In this document: positions 1-9,231 of the stretch, one piece after another
Position numbering within the stretch: the stretch's first letter is position 1
Layout: each line of letters begins with the position of its first letter
Assembly: GCF_011758565.1 (NCBI RefSeq)
Contig: NZ_JAAMOX010000001.1
Span: forward strand, 744,001 to 808,000
Source: Lysinibacter cavernae
GTDB taxonomy: Bacteria > Actinomycetota > Actinomycetes > Actinomycetales > Microbacteriaceae
Reading direction: 5' to 3'
DNA length: 64,000 bases
Notes under the pieces: generated by a model
The model's input: only the letters and a program-made list of their open reading frames with translations
Database searches by the model: none
Told to the model about the DNA's origin: nothing
Translations under genes and position numbers: made by a program

Positions 1-1619
1 TCACGAAGCCGCTGAATCATAAACAGCGCGTCGCTGTTGCGAGGCAAAATCACGGGGAACGGGTCTTCTGGTAGCCACACTTCTTCGAGGCGCTTAGCGA
101 TACCGCAGAGGCCAATGTCGGTGATACCAGCCTCGGTGAGCGCGCGGTGTGCGGCCGCCACCTGAGGTTCGCCGCCGTCAACAACAATCAGTTGAGGCCG
201 GTTTCGGAATGAGCCAGGTCCGGCGTCGTCACGTGCCTCGGCATTCAGTTGTGCGGCCCGACGCGAAATGACCTGATAGATCGAATCGGTGTCATCTGTT
301 GTGGTCGGAATCGAATACCGCCGGTAACCGGCTTTATATGGGAGCCCATCCTCAAACACGACAAGCGAAGCGACCACGTTGGTTCCCTGCAGGTGCGAGA
401 CGTCAACGCACTCCATCCGGAGCGGGGCTTCATCAAGGCCGAGTGCTTCTTGGAGTGTCGCGAGGGCCTCTGAGCGGGTGGCGAGGTCAACGCTCCGCCG
501 TGTCTTATACAGCATCAGATGTTGAACCGCATTGAGACGGGCACGATCAAGAACCGCGGCTTTGTCGCCTCGCTTTGGCACGCGAATGTCCACAGCAGCA
601 ATCGAATGCTGCTGCGCGAGCAGATCGGCGAGCACCTTCGGGTCCGGCGGCATTTCTGCCACCAGGATGCTGCGAGGCGGCTGTTCGTCGTCATAGGCCG
701 TCTGCAGGATTGCTTCGATCAGGGTTGCCGGACTGTCGTCGAGTTCAAGATCGACAATCCAATTTCGCTCACCCCTGATGCGCCCACCACGAACGATGAA
801 CTGGTGCACGGATGCTGCAAGCTCGTCGCCAGCGAGGCCAAACACATCCGCGTCGACCGTGTCGTCGAGGACCACCGCGCTCTTGGCCAGCACAAGCTGA
901 ACCGACTGGATCTGGTCGCGGAGCACCGCTGCCTCTTCATACTGTTGCTGCGCGGCTGCCTCAGACATTTGGGCCGTGAGTTCGCGCACATAGCTTCGGT
1001 CGTTGCCGCCGAGAAAACTCACCAGTCTGTTCACGATCGCCCGGTGCTCTTCGATGGTGACCTGCTGCGAACACGGGCCGTGGCATCGACCGATTTGCCC
1101 AGCAAGACAGGGTTTACCGGAGCTCATTGCGCGCTTATAGTCCGACTCGTTGCACGTGCGGATAGGAAAGGCCGACTGAAGCAGGTTGAGCGTTTCGCGG
1201 ACCGCCCATACCTTTGGGTATGGGCCGAAATACTTGGCCCCTCTGATTTTTGCCGTGCGCGTGATGATGGCACGCGGCGCCTCGTGGGCAAGCGTAACCG
1301 CGATATAGGGGTAGCTCTTATCATCTCGAAACTGCACGTTAAACGGCGGCTCAAACTCCTTGATCCACGAGTGCTCAAGAAGCAGTGCCTCCGAATCGCT
1401 TCCAACGACTGTCCACGTCACGTTACTCGCGGTGGTGACCATTCGCCGCGTGCGTTGATGCAACGACTCAAGCGGCGCAAAGTAGTTACTCAGTCGAGCG
1501 CGGAGGTTCTTTGCCTTGCCAACGTAGAGAACACGACCCCTGGCATCCGAGAATCGATAGACGCCTGGGCTCGTCGGAATTTCGCCCTGTGCCGGGCGGT
1601 AATCCTGAGGGTTCGACAT
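1..1619 (-). CDS. uvrC: UvrABC system protein C (partial, C-terminus beyond window)
   Basis: UvrC is the dual-incision nuclease of nucleotide excision repair, acting on DNA in the UvrB pre-incision complex. The visible 539 residues start at an ATG ([12 protein letters not shown]). They contain the GIY-YIG-type N-terminal nuclease (SPGVYRF around 17-23, then [14 protein letters not shown] around 30-43), a UVR motif ([12 protein letters not shown], about residue 200) that contacts UvrB, and the RNase H-like second nuclease ([21 protein letters not shown], then [10 protein letters not shown]). The C-terminal helix-hairpin-helix domain lies outside the window. The start codon is 2 bases past the uvrA stop, so the two are almost certainly co-transcribed and co-translated. 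No frame disruption is seen. Confidence 0.97.
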   Translation of the reverse strand, partial: MSNPQDYRPAQGEIPTSPGVYRFSDARGRVLYVGKAKNLRARLSNYFAPLESLHQRTRRMVTTASNVTWTVVGSDSEALLLEHSWIKEFEPPFNVQFRDDKSYPYIAVTLAHEAPRAIITRTAKIRGAKYFGPYPKVWAVRETLNLLQSAFPIRTCNESDYKRAMSSGKPCLAGQIGRCHGPCSQQVTIEEHRAIVNRLVSFLGGNDRSYVRELTAQMSEAAAQQQYEEAAVLRDQIQSVQLVLAKSAVVLDDTVDADVFGLAGDELAASVHQFIVRGGRIRGERNWIVDLELDDSPATLIEAILQTAYDDEQPPRSILVAEMPPDPKVLADLLAQQHSIAAVDIRVPKRGDKAAVLDRARLNAVQHLMLYKTRRSVDLATRSEALATLQEALGLDEAPLRMECVDVSHLQGTNVVASLVVFEDGLPYKAGYRRYSIPTTTDDTDSIYQVISRRAAQLNAEARDDAGPGSFRNRPQLIVVDGGEPQVAAAHRALTEAGITDIGLCGIAKRLEEVWLPEDPFPVILPRNSDALFMIQRLR

Positions 1620-1621
1620 AC

Positions 1622-4576
1622 TTAGCTCTTCGCGTTGGCCGGGCGTTTAACTCCGAGAATCTCGGCGAGGAATTCGCCAGTGTAGCTCTCTGGGTTGGCC
1701 GCAACCTTCTCGGGTGTGCCGATTGCAACGACGGTTCCGCCGCCGGCACCGCCCTCTGGGCCGATATCGATAATCCAGTCGGCAGAGCGGATGACATCGA
1801 GGTTGTGCTCAATAACCAAGACCGTATTGCCTTTATCAACAAGCCCGTTGAGCACGAGCAGCAATTTGCGAACGTCCTCGAAGTGCAGACCGGTGGTTGG
1901 CTCGTCGAGCACATAGATGCTGCGCCCGTTCGAGCGCTTCTGCAGCTCGGTTGCGAGTTTCACTCGTTGAGCTTCACCTCCTGAGAGGGTTGTTGCGCTC
2001 TGCCCGAGTCGGACATATCCGAGGCCAACATCAACCAGTGTTTTCAGGAAGCGATGAATTGCGCTGATTGGTTCGAAGAAGACCGCGGCTTCTGCGATCG
2101 GCATGTTGAGCACCTCTGCGATGTTCTTGCCCTTGTAATGCACCGAGAGTGTATCGCGGTTGTAGCGGTCTCCCCCACACACCTCACATGCGACGTAGAC
2201 GTCAGGGAGGAAGTTCATCTCGATCTTCAGCGTGCCGTCACCAGAACAAGCCTCGCAGCGGCCTCCCTTAACGTTGAAGCTAAAGCGTCCGGGAAGGTAT
2301 CCACGCGCTTTGGCCTCTGGCGTCTCGGAAAACAGGGTGCGGATGCGGTCAAACACACCGGTGTAGGTTGCTGGGTTTGACCTTGGCGTGCGCCCGATGG
2401 GGTTCTGATCGACGTGTACGACCTTATCAAGGTGCTCAAGGCCCGTCACTCGGGTGTGCCGGCCTGGCACGCTCCTGGCTCCGTTGAGCTTATTCGCGAG
2501 GACTTGGTAGAGGATGTCGTTCACAAGTGACGATTTACCGGAACCGCTCACACCCGTCACCGCGGTGAATATGCCCAAGGGGAAATCGACGGTGACGTTT
2601 TTCAGGTTGTTGGCTTGTGCCCCAACCACGGTCAGCTTTCGGTCTTTATCGCGAGCTCGCCGCTTCTTTGGCGTCTCGATGGAGAGCGCACCCGACAGGT
2701 ACTTACCGGTCAGTGATCGTTCGTTGACGAGCAGATCATCATAGTGACCAGAATGAACAACTTCGCCGCCCTCGACTCCGGCTCCGGGACCGATATCAAC
2801 AATCCAGTCGGCGGTACGAATGGTATCTTCGTCGTGTTCAACAACGATAAGCGTGTTGCCGAGGTCGCGCAGTTTGATGAGCGTCTCGATCAGGCGTCGG
2901 TTATCGCGCTGGTGCAGGCCGATGCTTGGCTCGTCGAGCACATACAGCACACCAGTGAGGCCGGAACCAATTTGGGTGGCCAAGCGGATACGCTGGGCCT
3001 CGCCGCCGGATAGGGAGCCAGCGGCCCGAGCAAGGTCGAGGTAGTTGAGCCCAACCTCGATCAGGAACTCAAGGCGCAACCGAATCTCACGGAGCACCTG
3101 CGCAGCGATTGCGGCCTGGCGGTCGGTCAGCGTGAGCGTGTTCATAAACGTCTGCGCATCGGTGAGGCTGAGCTCGCAGACGTCGGCGATGCTCTTTCCT
3201 CCGACGGTGACGGCGAGTACCTCAGGCTTGAGACGCTGGCCGTTGCACGCCGGGCAAGGAATCTCACGGAGGTAGTCGGACCATTTCTGGCGTGACCAAT
3301 CGCTATCGGCTTGGAGGTACTGTCGTTCGATGTATGGAACAACACCCTCAAAGCCTGAGGTGTACTGCATTTCGCGGCCGAAGCGGTTCTTCCACTTCAC
3401 ACTTACCTCAAAGTTGTTACCGTTCAAGACGGCCTGCTGCACTTCGGTCGACAGCTTCTCCCATGGCGTTGTGAGCTTAAAGTCGAGGTCTGCGGCGAGG
3501 CCTTTGAGCAGCTTTTCGTAGTATTGGTACAGCCCTTTGCCCTGGGTTGTCCATGGGATGATGACCCCCTCGGAAATGCTGAGGCTTGGGTCGCCAAGCA
3601 GCAGGTGCTCGTCGACTGACATGCGCGTGCCGAGTCCACTGCACTCCCCGCAGGCGCCAAATGGCGCGTTAAACGAGAAAGTGCGCGGCTCGATTTCGGT
3701 GAGCTGAACAGGGTGGTTATTTGGGCAGGACAGCTTCTCGGAATACGTTTGCCAGGCCGCGTCGCCTTCTTCGTCAACAAAGTTGATTGTCACAAGGCCA
3801 TCGGTGAGGCGCAGCGCGGTTTCGAGGGAATCGGTGAGCCTCCCAAGGATGTCGGGACCTGCCACGAGCCGGTCAACGATGACCGAGATCTCGTGTTTGA
3901 TCTGCTTCTTGAGCTTTGGTGGGTCACTGAGCTGGATGCGTTCACCGTCGACAAGGGCCCGTGCAAAACCGCTTGCCGCGAGGTTGCGGAAGAGATCAAC
4001 AAACTCACCCTTCTTGCCCTGTACAACGGGCGCGAGGATCTGGAAGCGCGTGCGCTCTTCCATGAGCATGAGGCGATCGGCAATCTGCTGAACCGTTTGG
4101 CGCTCGATGACCTCGCCACACACCGCGCAGTGTGGGATACCGGTGCGGGCCCAGAGCAGACGCATGTAGTCGTAGATCTCGGTAATAGTGCCAACCGTTG
4201 AGCGAGGGTTGCGGTTCGTCGACTTCTGGTCGATGGAGACCGCTGGGCTGAGCCCCTCGATGAAGTCGACATCTGGGCGGTCTACCTGACCGAGGAACTG
4301 GCGCGCATACGCCGAAAGTGACTCGACATATCGGCGTTGGCCCTCGGCAAAGATGGTGTCAAACGCGAGCGATGACTTACCTGAGCCAGAAAGCCCGGTG
4401 AAGACCACAAGCGAATCTCGTGGCACCGAGACATCAACATTGCGGAGGTTATGAACGCGCGCGCCCTGCACGCTGATGCTCGGCCCTGTTGTCGGCTCGA
4501 TATGCGCGCGGGCGACCTTCTTCTGGGGGGCAGGAACAACGCTTGTGGTGGGTTCGTCAGTTAGCTGTTTTGGCAC
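1622..4576 (-). CDS. uvrA: Excinuclease ABC subunit A
   Basis: UvrA is the damage-scanning ABC-type ATPase that loads UvrB onto lesions. The 984-residue product has two ABC modules: Walker [10 protein letters not shown] at 61-69 and GVSGSGKSS near 675, with signatures LSGGEAQRI (about 522) and [10 protein letters not shown] (about 864). Zinc-module cysteines are at CAVCGE (about 150), CGECSG, CPACNG, CEACSG (about 774) and CEVCGG. The GTG at 4576 gives an N-terminal extension of about 30 residues before the usual [14 protein letters not shown] start region. The Shine-Dalgarno-like GAGG is almost against this GTG, so an in-frame GTG about 35 codons downstream is a possible alternative. The gene follows uvrB across a 161-bp spacer holding a large hairpin and runs into uvrC. 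Confidence 0.96.
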   Translation of the reverse strand: MPKQLTDEPTTSVVPAPQKKVARAHIEPTTGPSISVQGARVHNLRNVDVSVPRDSLVVFTGLSGSGKSSLAFDTIFAEGQRRYVESLSAYARQFLGQVDRPDVDFIEGLSPAVSIDQKSTNRNPRSTVGTITEIYDYMRLLWARTGIPHCAVCGEVIERQTVQQIADRLMLMEERTRFQILAPVVQGKKGEFVDLFRNLAASGFARALVDGERIQLSDPPKLKKQIKHEISVIVDRLVAGPDILGRLTDSLETALRLTDGLVTINFVDEEGDAAWQTYSEKLSCPNNHPVQLTEIEPRTFSFNAPFGACGECSGLGTRMSVDEHLLLGDPSLSISEGVIIPWTTQGKGLYQYYEKLLKGLAADLDFKLTTPWEKLSTEVQQAVLNGNNFEVSVKWKNRFGREMQYTSGFEGVVPYIERQYLQADSDWSRQKWSDYLREIPCPACNGQRLKPEVLAVTVGGKSIADVCELSLTDAQTFMNTLTLTDRQAAIAAQVLREIRLRLEFLIEVGLNYLDLARAAGSLSGGEAQRIRLATQIGSGLTGVLYVLDEPSIGLHQRDNRRLIETLIKLRDLGNTLIVVEHDEDTIRTADWIVDIGPGAGVEGGEVVHSGHYDDLLVNERSLTGKYLSGALSIETPKKRRARDKDRKLTVVGAQANNLKNVTVDFPLGIFTAVTGVSGSGKSSLVNDILYQVLANKLNGARSVPGRHTRVTGLEHLDKVVHVDQNPIGRTPRSNPATYTGVFDRIRTLFSETPEAKARGYLPGRFSFNVKGGRCEACSGDGTLKIEMNFLPDVYVACEVCGGDRYNRDTLSVHYKGKNIAEVLNMPIAEAAVFFEPISAIHRFLKTLVDVGLGYVRLGQSATTLSGGEAQRVKLATELQKRSNGRSIYVLDEPTTGLHFEDVRKLLLVLNGLVDKGNTVLVIEHNLDVIRSADWIIDIGPEGGAGGGTVVAIGTPEKVAANPESYTGEFLAEILGVKRPANAKS

Positions 4577-4657
4577 TCCTCAAGTCTACGGGGAGCCACT
4601 GACATTCTGCTGCGCGTGCTATCTCACCTAACCGACAGGTTCGGCGTATCCTCCCGG

Positions 4658-4723
4658 TTGGGCGTATCTTTCCCGGTTGGGCGTATCTTGCAAGTTACGC
4701 CCAACCGGCAAAGATACGCCCAA
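4658..4723 (-). terminator. Large hairpin between uvrB and uvrA
   Basis: The 28-base arms 4658-4685 and 4696-4723 pair with one mismatch around a 10-base loop that is itself nearly palindromic. With one more mismatch the pairing extends outward to 4654/4727. The left side is also a direct repeat: an 18-base unit (CCCGGTTGGGCGTATCTT) occurs at 4653-4670 and 4672-4689. It lies 15 bases past the uvrB stop and 81 bases before the uvrA start, so termination or attenuation between the two repair genes is the simplest role. There is no U-tract. Confidence 0.7.
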
Positions 4724-4737
4724 GCGGTGCAAGGAAG

Positions 4738-6810
4738 CTACGCGTCGATATGCCCTGCTGCCATCATGTTTCGCAGTTCTTTCTTCAGCTCGGAAACTTC
4801 GTCTCGCAGCCGGGCGGCGAGCTCAAACTTGAGCTCGGATGCGGCAGTCAGCATCTGGGCGTTGAGGTCGGCAACAAGCGCCTCAAGTTCGTTCGCTCCC
4901 GTCGCCGCGATGCCAGTGCGTCGCAGATTGGGCGTCGGCGATTTCTTTTTGCCGTCGCCGCGCGAGTTGAGCAGCGCTGCCGTGTCGGCGTCTTCTCTGG
5001 CAAGCACGGCCGTGATGTCACTGATCTTCTTGCGAAGCGGGGTCGGATCGATACCGTGTTCGGTGTTGTACGCGATTTGTTTCTCGCGCCGGCGATCAGT
5101 CTCATCGATGGCCTGGCGCATCGACGGTGTAATGCGGTCTGCGTACATGTGCACCTCGCCCGACACGTTACGTGCGGCACGACCGATGGTCTGGATAAGT
5201 GACGTTGACGACCGGAGAAAGCCCTCCTTATCGGCGTCGAGGATCGCAACAAGCGAGACCTCGGGAAGGTCGAGGCCTTCTCGCAACAGGTTGATACCAA
5301 CAAGAACGTCGTATACGCCCTGCCGCAGCTCGCTCAGCAACTCAACCCGGCGAAGCGTATCGACATCGGAGTGCAGGTATCGCACCCGAACGCCCGCCTC
5401 GGTGAGGAAGTCGGTGAGCTCTTCTGCCATCTTCTTCGTCAGCGTGGTCACAAGGATACGCTCGTCTTTCTCCGTGCGCTGCTTAATCTGCTCGAGCAAA
5501 TCGTCAATCTGACCGAGCGACGGCTTAACAATGATTTGCGGATCAATCAGGCCAGTTGGGCGGATAATCTGCTCAACAACACCGTCGGCGATGCCCATCT
5601 CATACTTGCCAGGAGTTGCAGACAGGTACACCTTTTGGCCAACTCGTTCGTTGAACTCCGGCCACTTGAGCGGCCGGTTATCGAGCGCACTCGGGAGTCG
5701 GAAGCCGTGATCAACAAGCGTTCGTTTTCGCGATGAGTCGCCCTCATACATAGCCCCGATCTGGGGAACGGTGACGTGAGACTCGTCAATCACCACGAGG
5801 AAGTCGTCTGGAAAATAGTCGAGCAGGCAGTGCGGAGCTTCACCAGGCTTGCGGCCATCGATATGACGCGAATAGTTTTCGATGCCGGAGCAGAACCCGA
5901 TCTGCTCCATCATCTCGAGGTCGAAGGTTGTGCGCATACGAAGTCGCTGTTCTTCGACAAGCTTGCCGGCCTTCTTGAGCTGTGGCAGGCGCTCGTCAAG
6001 TTCATCCCGGATATCGCCAATTGCGCGCTGCATGACGTTGTCGCTCGCCACGTAGTGCGAACCGGGGAACACCGAAATAGAATCTGGTTTGCTCACAACG
6101 TCACCAGTAAGCGGATGCAGGAAATACAGCGCCTCGACCTCATCACCGAACATCTCGATGCGGATGGCGAGCTCTTCGTACATAGGAATAATCTCGATTG
6201 TGTCGCCACGTACGCGGAAGTTTCCCCGTGAGAAATCAATATCGTTGCGCTGATACTGCATAGACACAAACTTGCGGATGAGCCAATCTCGGTCAACCTG
6301 CTGACCAACACGAAGCGCGACCATGGCCTCGTAGTACTCTTCTGGCTTACCCAAGCCGTAGATGCACGACACCGTTGAGACCACAACAACGTCACGGCGG
6401 CTCAGTAGCGAATTAGTCGTCGAGTGCCGAAGTCGTTCAACCTCTGCGTTTACGGAGGAGTCTTTCTCAATAAACGTGTCTGTCTGGGGAACGTAGGCTT
6501 CAGGCTGGTAGTAGTCGTAGTAGGAAACAAAGTACTCAACCGCATTATTTGGCATAAGCTCGCGGAACTCGTTCGCAAGCTGCGCGGCAAGCGTCTTGTT
6601 GTGGGCAAGGATGAGCGTTGGTCGCTGGACCTGTTCAATAAGCCATGCCGTCGTCGCTGACTTACCCGTACCCGTAGCACCGAGTAGGACCACATCGGTC
6701 TCTCCCGCATTTATGCGAGCGGTGAGTTCGGCGATGGCCTGCGGCTGATCGCCGCTCGGCTCGTAATCACTAATGACTTCGAAGGGTCGCACCACGCGTG
6801 TTGGTTCCAT
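4738..6810 (-). CDS. uvrB: Excinuclease ABC subunit B
   Basis: UvrB is the DEAD-like helicase that verifies DNA damage and positions UvrC. Seen: Walker A GATGTGKS near residue 45, the tyrosine-rich beta-hairpin [16 protein letters not shown] near 97 that is inserted between DNA strands, helicase motifs including [12 protein letters not shown] and a QTIGRAARN segment, and a C-terminal UVR motif ([11 protein letters not shown], about 665) that binds UvrC. I chose the ATG at 6810 ([12 protein letters not shown]), giving 690 residues, the usual family length. An upstream in-frame start at 6897 would overlap coaE by 28 bases and add 29 unconserved-looking residues. The gene lies 59 bp after coaE on the same strand. 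Confidence 0.96.
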   Translation of the reverse strand: MEPTRVVRPFEVISDYEPSGDQPQAIAELTARINAGETDVVLLGATGTGKSATTAWLIEQVQRPTLILAHNKTLAAQLANEFRELMPNNAVEYFVSYYDYYQPEAYVPQTDTFIEKDSSVNAEVERLRHSTTNSLLSRRDVVVVSTVSCIYGLGKPEEYYEAMVALRVGQQVDRDWLIRKFVSMQYQRNDIDFSRGNFRVRGDTIEIIPMYEELAIRIEMFGDEVEALYFLHPLTGDVVSKPDSISVFPGSHYVASDNVMQRAIGDIRDELDERLPQLKKAGKLVEEQRLRMRTTFDLEMMEQIGFCSGIENYSRHIDGRKPGEAPHCLLDYFPDDFLVVIDESHVTVPQIGAMYEGDSSRKRTLVDHGFRLPSALDNRPLKWPEFNERVGQKVYLSATPGKYEMGIADGVVEQIIRPTGLIDPQIIVKPSLGQIDDLLEQIKQRTEKDERILVTTLTKKMAEELTDFLTEAGVRVRYLHSDVDTLRRVELLSELRQGVYDVLVGINLLREGLDLPEVSLVAILDADKEGFLRSSTSLIQTIGRAARNVSGEVHMYADRITPSMRQAIDETDRRREKQIAYNTEHGIDPTPLRKKISDITAVLAREDADTAALLNSRGDGKKKSPTPNLRRTGIAATGANELEALVADLNAQMLTAASELKFELAARLRDEVSELKKELRNMMAAGHIDA

Positions 6811-6869
6811 AGAAAAGAGTCTACGGCCAGGCGCTGACAGTGGGGTGGGTGCGACAGGGCGCGTTTCCG

Positions 6870-7472
6870 CTACAAGCGATTGATGACGCGCTGCCACAGC
6901 GCATCCGTCTGGGCGATCGTTTCGTCCACGCTCCCAGACGAGTCGATGACGACATCGGCTACCTCTTGTCGCTGCTCGGATGTGGCCTGCTTACTGATGC
7001 GCCCTCGCGCTTCGTCTTCGGTCATTCCTCTGAGTTCGATCAGTCGCCGAACTCGGGTCTCGACCGGTGCCTCAACCGTCACGATGAGATCCCACGGATG
7101 ATTGACCTTCGCCTCGACAAGAAGCGGCACGTCGTAGACGATGACGGCATCCGGCTCGCCCTCCGTAATGGAGGCAAAGCGTTCACGAGTGAGGCGCTGA
7201 ACCTCAGGATGTACGATGCCGTTGAGGACCTCGAGCTTCGCCGGGTCGTGAAAGACGATCGCACCGAGGGCAGCTCGGTCAAGGTTCCCGTCAGGCGTAA
7301 TCACTTCTTGGCCAAACGCCTGCGCAACGGAGGTAAGTCCCTTGCTGCCGGAAGCAACCGCTTCACGAGCCAGCTGATCCGCGTCGATGTGGTGAGCGCC
7401 GTGTTCTGCAAGCCGACGCGAAACAGTACTTTTGCCGGCGGCAATTCCGCCCGTTAATCCAATGAGGTACAC
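6870..7472 (-). CDS. coaE: Dephospho-CoA kinase
   Basis: CoaE phosphorylates the 3'-hydroxyl of dephospho-CoA, the last step of coenzyme A synthesis, in the cytoplasm. The 200-residue protein has the P-loop [12 protein letters not shown] at 5-16, the family segment [23 protein letters not shown] in the middle, and a lid region rich in arginines ([19 protein letters not shown]). The length is typical for a stand-alone CoaE; some actinobacterial versions carry a GrpB-like C-terminal domain, absent here. The start is GTG at 7472. Position next to uvrB is the usual actinobacterial neighbourhood, though here a DUF4126 gene and a noncoding kilobase separate it from rpsA. Confidence 0.95.
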   Translation of the reverse strand: MYLIGLTGGIAAGKSTVSRRLAEHGAHHIDADQLAREAVASGSKGLTSVAQAFGQEVITPDGNLDRAALGAIVFHDPAKLEVLNGIVHPEVQRLTRERFASITEGEPDAVIVYDVPLLVEAKVNHPWDLIVTVEAPVETRVRRLIELRGMTEDEARGRISKQATSEQRQEVADVVIDSSGSVDETIAQTDALWQRVINRL

Positions 7473-7593
7473 GCGGCGATCTTATCTAAGGCCGCGCCCC
7501 GCGACCAACTGTGTGCTGTCAGTTCGGTTCCGTTTAAGGGGAAGGACACCCGCTCGGACACACTCGTGCACAGACTGTTAGGCTTTAATCACT

Positions 7594-8208
7594 ATGTTAG
7601 AGTTGCTCACTGGCGCAAGTTTGGCCCTCGCCGCAGGCCTGAACGCATATATTCCGTTGCTTGCTATTGGGCTGCTGTCACGGTTTACCGATTTCATCGC
7701 TCTCCCAACCACCTGGTCGTGGATCGAAAGTGATATCGCACTGATCGTAATCGGCGTGCTCCTCGTGATTGAGCTGATCGCCGACAAAATACCCGCCGTA
7801 GACACTGTCAACGACGTCATTCAAACGATTATCCGTCCAGCATCCGGCGGCATCGTCTTTGGGTCCGGAGCGAACGCAAGTACGGTTGCGGTTGCCGACC
7901 CATCAGCGTTCTTTGAAAACAATCAGTGGGTTCCTGTAGCTATCGGCGTTGGGTTGGCCCTAATTACGCATCTCGTCAAGACTGGCTTCCGAATAGCGGC
8001 GACTGCCATGTTTGTCGGCTTCGCTTCCCCACTCCTCAGCACGTTCGAAGATGGTGTCAGCGCAGTTGGTTCATTTCTTGCGTTGTTCGCCCCGGTGCTT
8101 GCCGCCCTGCTGCTTATCGGAGCCATCATTGGTATCGTCATGCTCTGGCGAAAACGAAAAGAAAAAACCCGTCAGAATCGCGCTGTTGCGAATCTGACGG
8201 GTTCGTAG
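7594..8208 (+). CDS. DUF4126 family membrane protein
   Basis: This 204-residue protein has five or six hydrophobic segments. It begins with the conserved-looking LLTGASLALAAGLNAYIPLLAIGLL and carries IELIADKIPAVDTVNDVIQT and a glycine-rich RPASGGIVFGSG, features of the DUF4126 family of unknown function. The C-terminus is short and basic (WRKRKEKTRQNR). The gene is divergent from coaE. A TAGGCT hexamer lies 8 bases before the ATG and no Shine-Dalgarno is seen, so the message may be leaderless; that is inference. Its last codons are part of a hairpin described separately. No biochemical role can be assigned. Confidence 0.8.
   Translation: MLELLTGASLALAAGLNAYIPLLAIGLLSRFTDFIALPTTWSWIESDIALIVIGVLLVIELIADKIPAVDTVNDVIQTIIRPASGGIVFGSGANASTVAVADPSAFFENNQWVPVAIGVGLALITHLVKTGFRIAATAMFVGFASPLLSTFEDGVSAVGSFLALFAPVLAALLLIGAIIGIVMLWRKRKEKTRQNRAVANLTGS
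8162..8203 (-). terminator. Terminator for a minus-strand transcript, inside the DUF4126 3' end
   Basis: The arms AACCCGTCAGA (8166-8176) and TCTGACGGGTT (8193-8203) form an 11-bp stem. Read on the minus strand, the stem is followed directly by six T (8162-8167), a canonical intrinsic terminator. On the plus strand no T-run follows. It therefore points to a transcript arriving from higher coordinates on the minus strand, where no protein gene is present between 8208 and the rpsA terminator. The stem also spans the last DUF4126 codons. Confidence 0.7.
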
Positions 8209-8470
8209 CGGCCCAAAACCTAGGGCGTCTGTTGCGTGAGGCCCCTAATTTGTACCCACGCACTCCGGTAGCTACACCGTTTCTGACTCCGTGCTTCACA
8301 TTCAGCCCCAACAGGTATTGCTCTCCCCTGTGAGCCTGTAGCCTGCTTCAGATGATTGCGCATCGTTTCTTTCCTGTGAACACGGAGTCGGTCTTTGGTG
8401 CCAGTGAAGGTTGTTGCCAACTTCCCCTTGCACTGTGTTAGACCGGAGGGTACGCATTTCTTTACGCGGG
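8205..8470 (-). ncRNA. Candidate structured noncoding RNA
   Basis: No protein gene is visible here, but the segment folds strongly by eye. A 9-bp helix (8285-8293 with 8381-8389) stacks on a 6-bp helix (8295-8300 with 8375-8380) across one bulged base, enclosing 74 bases. Inside, ACAGG/CCTGT brackets a smaller GCTC/GAGC hairpin (about 8311-8339). Further stems are 8233-8238/8257-8262 and 8266-8269/8276-8279. On the minus strand it ends in an intrinsic terminator at 8162-8203. An AT-rich inverted repeat (8472-8504) lies just upstream and could be a promoter UP element; no clear -35/-10 pair was found. It does not match SRP RNA, tmRNA or RNase P core motifs that I know. The exact 5' end is unknown. 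Confidence 0.4.
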
Positions 8471-8656
8471 TTTTTCAAAAAAGTTTGAAAAAGTTTTTGT
8501 TCCTCATTTGGGCGCGGAATGACGCTGTTTTCCTGCCAAATTCAATGTGCGTCCGCGACACAAACTCGCCCGACTTGATCGTTCCCACTCACAATCACCT
8601 GCCAATCGGCCAGCCCACGTTCGGGATCCCTTCGGGTCCCCCGCGAGAGCCCGAAC

Positions 8657-8714
8657 CAGATGTGACGCTAGAGTTCCTTCCGCCGACGGGGAAGGAACTC
8701 TAGCGTCACATCTG
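8657..8714. repeat. Perfect 24-bp palindrome, 10-base loop
   Basis: Arms 8657-8680 (starting CAGATGTGACGCTAGAG) and 8691-8714 are exact reverse complements around CGCCGACGGG. The element sits in the noncoding stretch between DUF4126 and rpsA, over 500 bp from the rpsA stop, so it is not an obvious terminator of either gene. It resembles the other long intergenic palindromes in this window in size and form but not in sequence. Confidence 0.85.
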
Positions 8715-8812
8715 CTGCGCTTCGGTCAGTGGATGCGGAGAGGACGCGCGATGAGGACGCGCGTGTTGAGGTGGGGCTGAGGCGACGCACACAGGGTGTC
8801 CGCGCGCAGAGT

Positions 8813-8932
8813 GGCCGCGCCCAGGATGGCCGCGCCCAGGATGGCCGCGCCCAGGATGGCCGCGCCCAGGATGGCCGCGCCCAGGATGGCCGCACCCAGG
8901 ATGGCCGCACCCAGTCCCGTCGCACCCAGGGG
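8813..8932. repeat. 15-bp tandem repeat (minisatellite)
   Basis: The unit GGCCGCGCCCAGGAT is repeated head to tail from 8813: five identical copies, one with a G-to-A change, then degenerate copies to about 8932. Because the period is a multiple of three, several frames stay open and give pentapeptide-like repeats on both strands. No frame has a convincing start, ribosome-binding site or codon pattern, so I treat it as noncoding. Confidence 0.85.
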
Positions 8933-9166
8933 CGAGACAGCTTCGGGCCACCGCACATCCCCCCTCGCATGCCCGGCCACCACTGCCATGGTCAGGATCA
9001 CCACACGATTGATCACCACACGCTGGGCGCGGCACGAAAGGGCGCCACGAGTTGGGTCGGCGCAGTGAAGTGCGGCCCGGTGGTGTGCAGCGGCGGTGCA
9101 GCGGCCAAGTGTGGCCAAGGTAGGGGCCCCAGCTCAATATCCGTCCTGAAGGCAACGCGTTAAACA

Positions 9167-9204
9167 AAGAACGGGCCGCCTCCCGAAGGAGACGACCCGT
9201 TCTT
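9167..9204 (-). terminator. rpsA terminator hairpin
   Basis: Arms 9167-9183 and 9188-9204 pair over 17 positions with two mismatches around a CGAA loop. It lies 28 bases past the rpsA stop on the minus strand. A short T-rich stretch (TGTTTAA) follows. Confidence 0.8.
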
Positions 9205-9231
9205 ACGAACCTGAAGTGAAGCTAGTTGATA

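Larger units (their letters stand above)
8209..9231. other. About 1 kb without a convincing protein gene
   Basis: The stretch between the DUF4126 stop and the rpsA stop holds the RNA candidate, an AT-rich inverted repeat near 8472-8504, the 24-bp palindrome, the 15-bp minisatellite and the rpsA terminator. Open frames in it come from the tandem repeat or are short and lack initiation signals. Confidence 0.7.

Noticed and set aside
519-1625. A 368-codon open frame on the plus strand
   Set aside because: It lies fully opposite uvrC, has no ribosome site, and its product is Arg/His-rich with no recognisable motif. It is a shadow of uvrC codon usage.
4577-4737. LexA (SOS) box in front of uvrA
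   Set aside because: I looked for the GAAC-N4-GTTC type core in the uvrA upstream gap and found none; the symmetric sequence there is the large hairpin.
8220-8470. ydaO-type cyclic-di-AMP riboswitch
   Set aside because: The minus strand has a GGGGCTGAAT and an AGCTACC segment reminiscent of it, but conserved spacing fails and no gene follows on that strand.
8726-9118. A pentapeptide-repeat-like protein (AAILG repeats) on the minus strand
   Set aside because: The repeats arise from the 15-bp minisatellite, several frames are equally open, no ribosome site is present, and the flanking sequence does not continue the repeat pattern.
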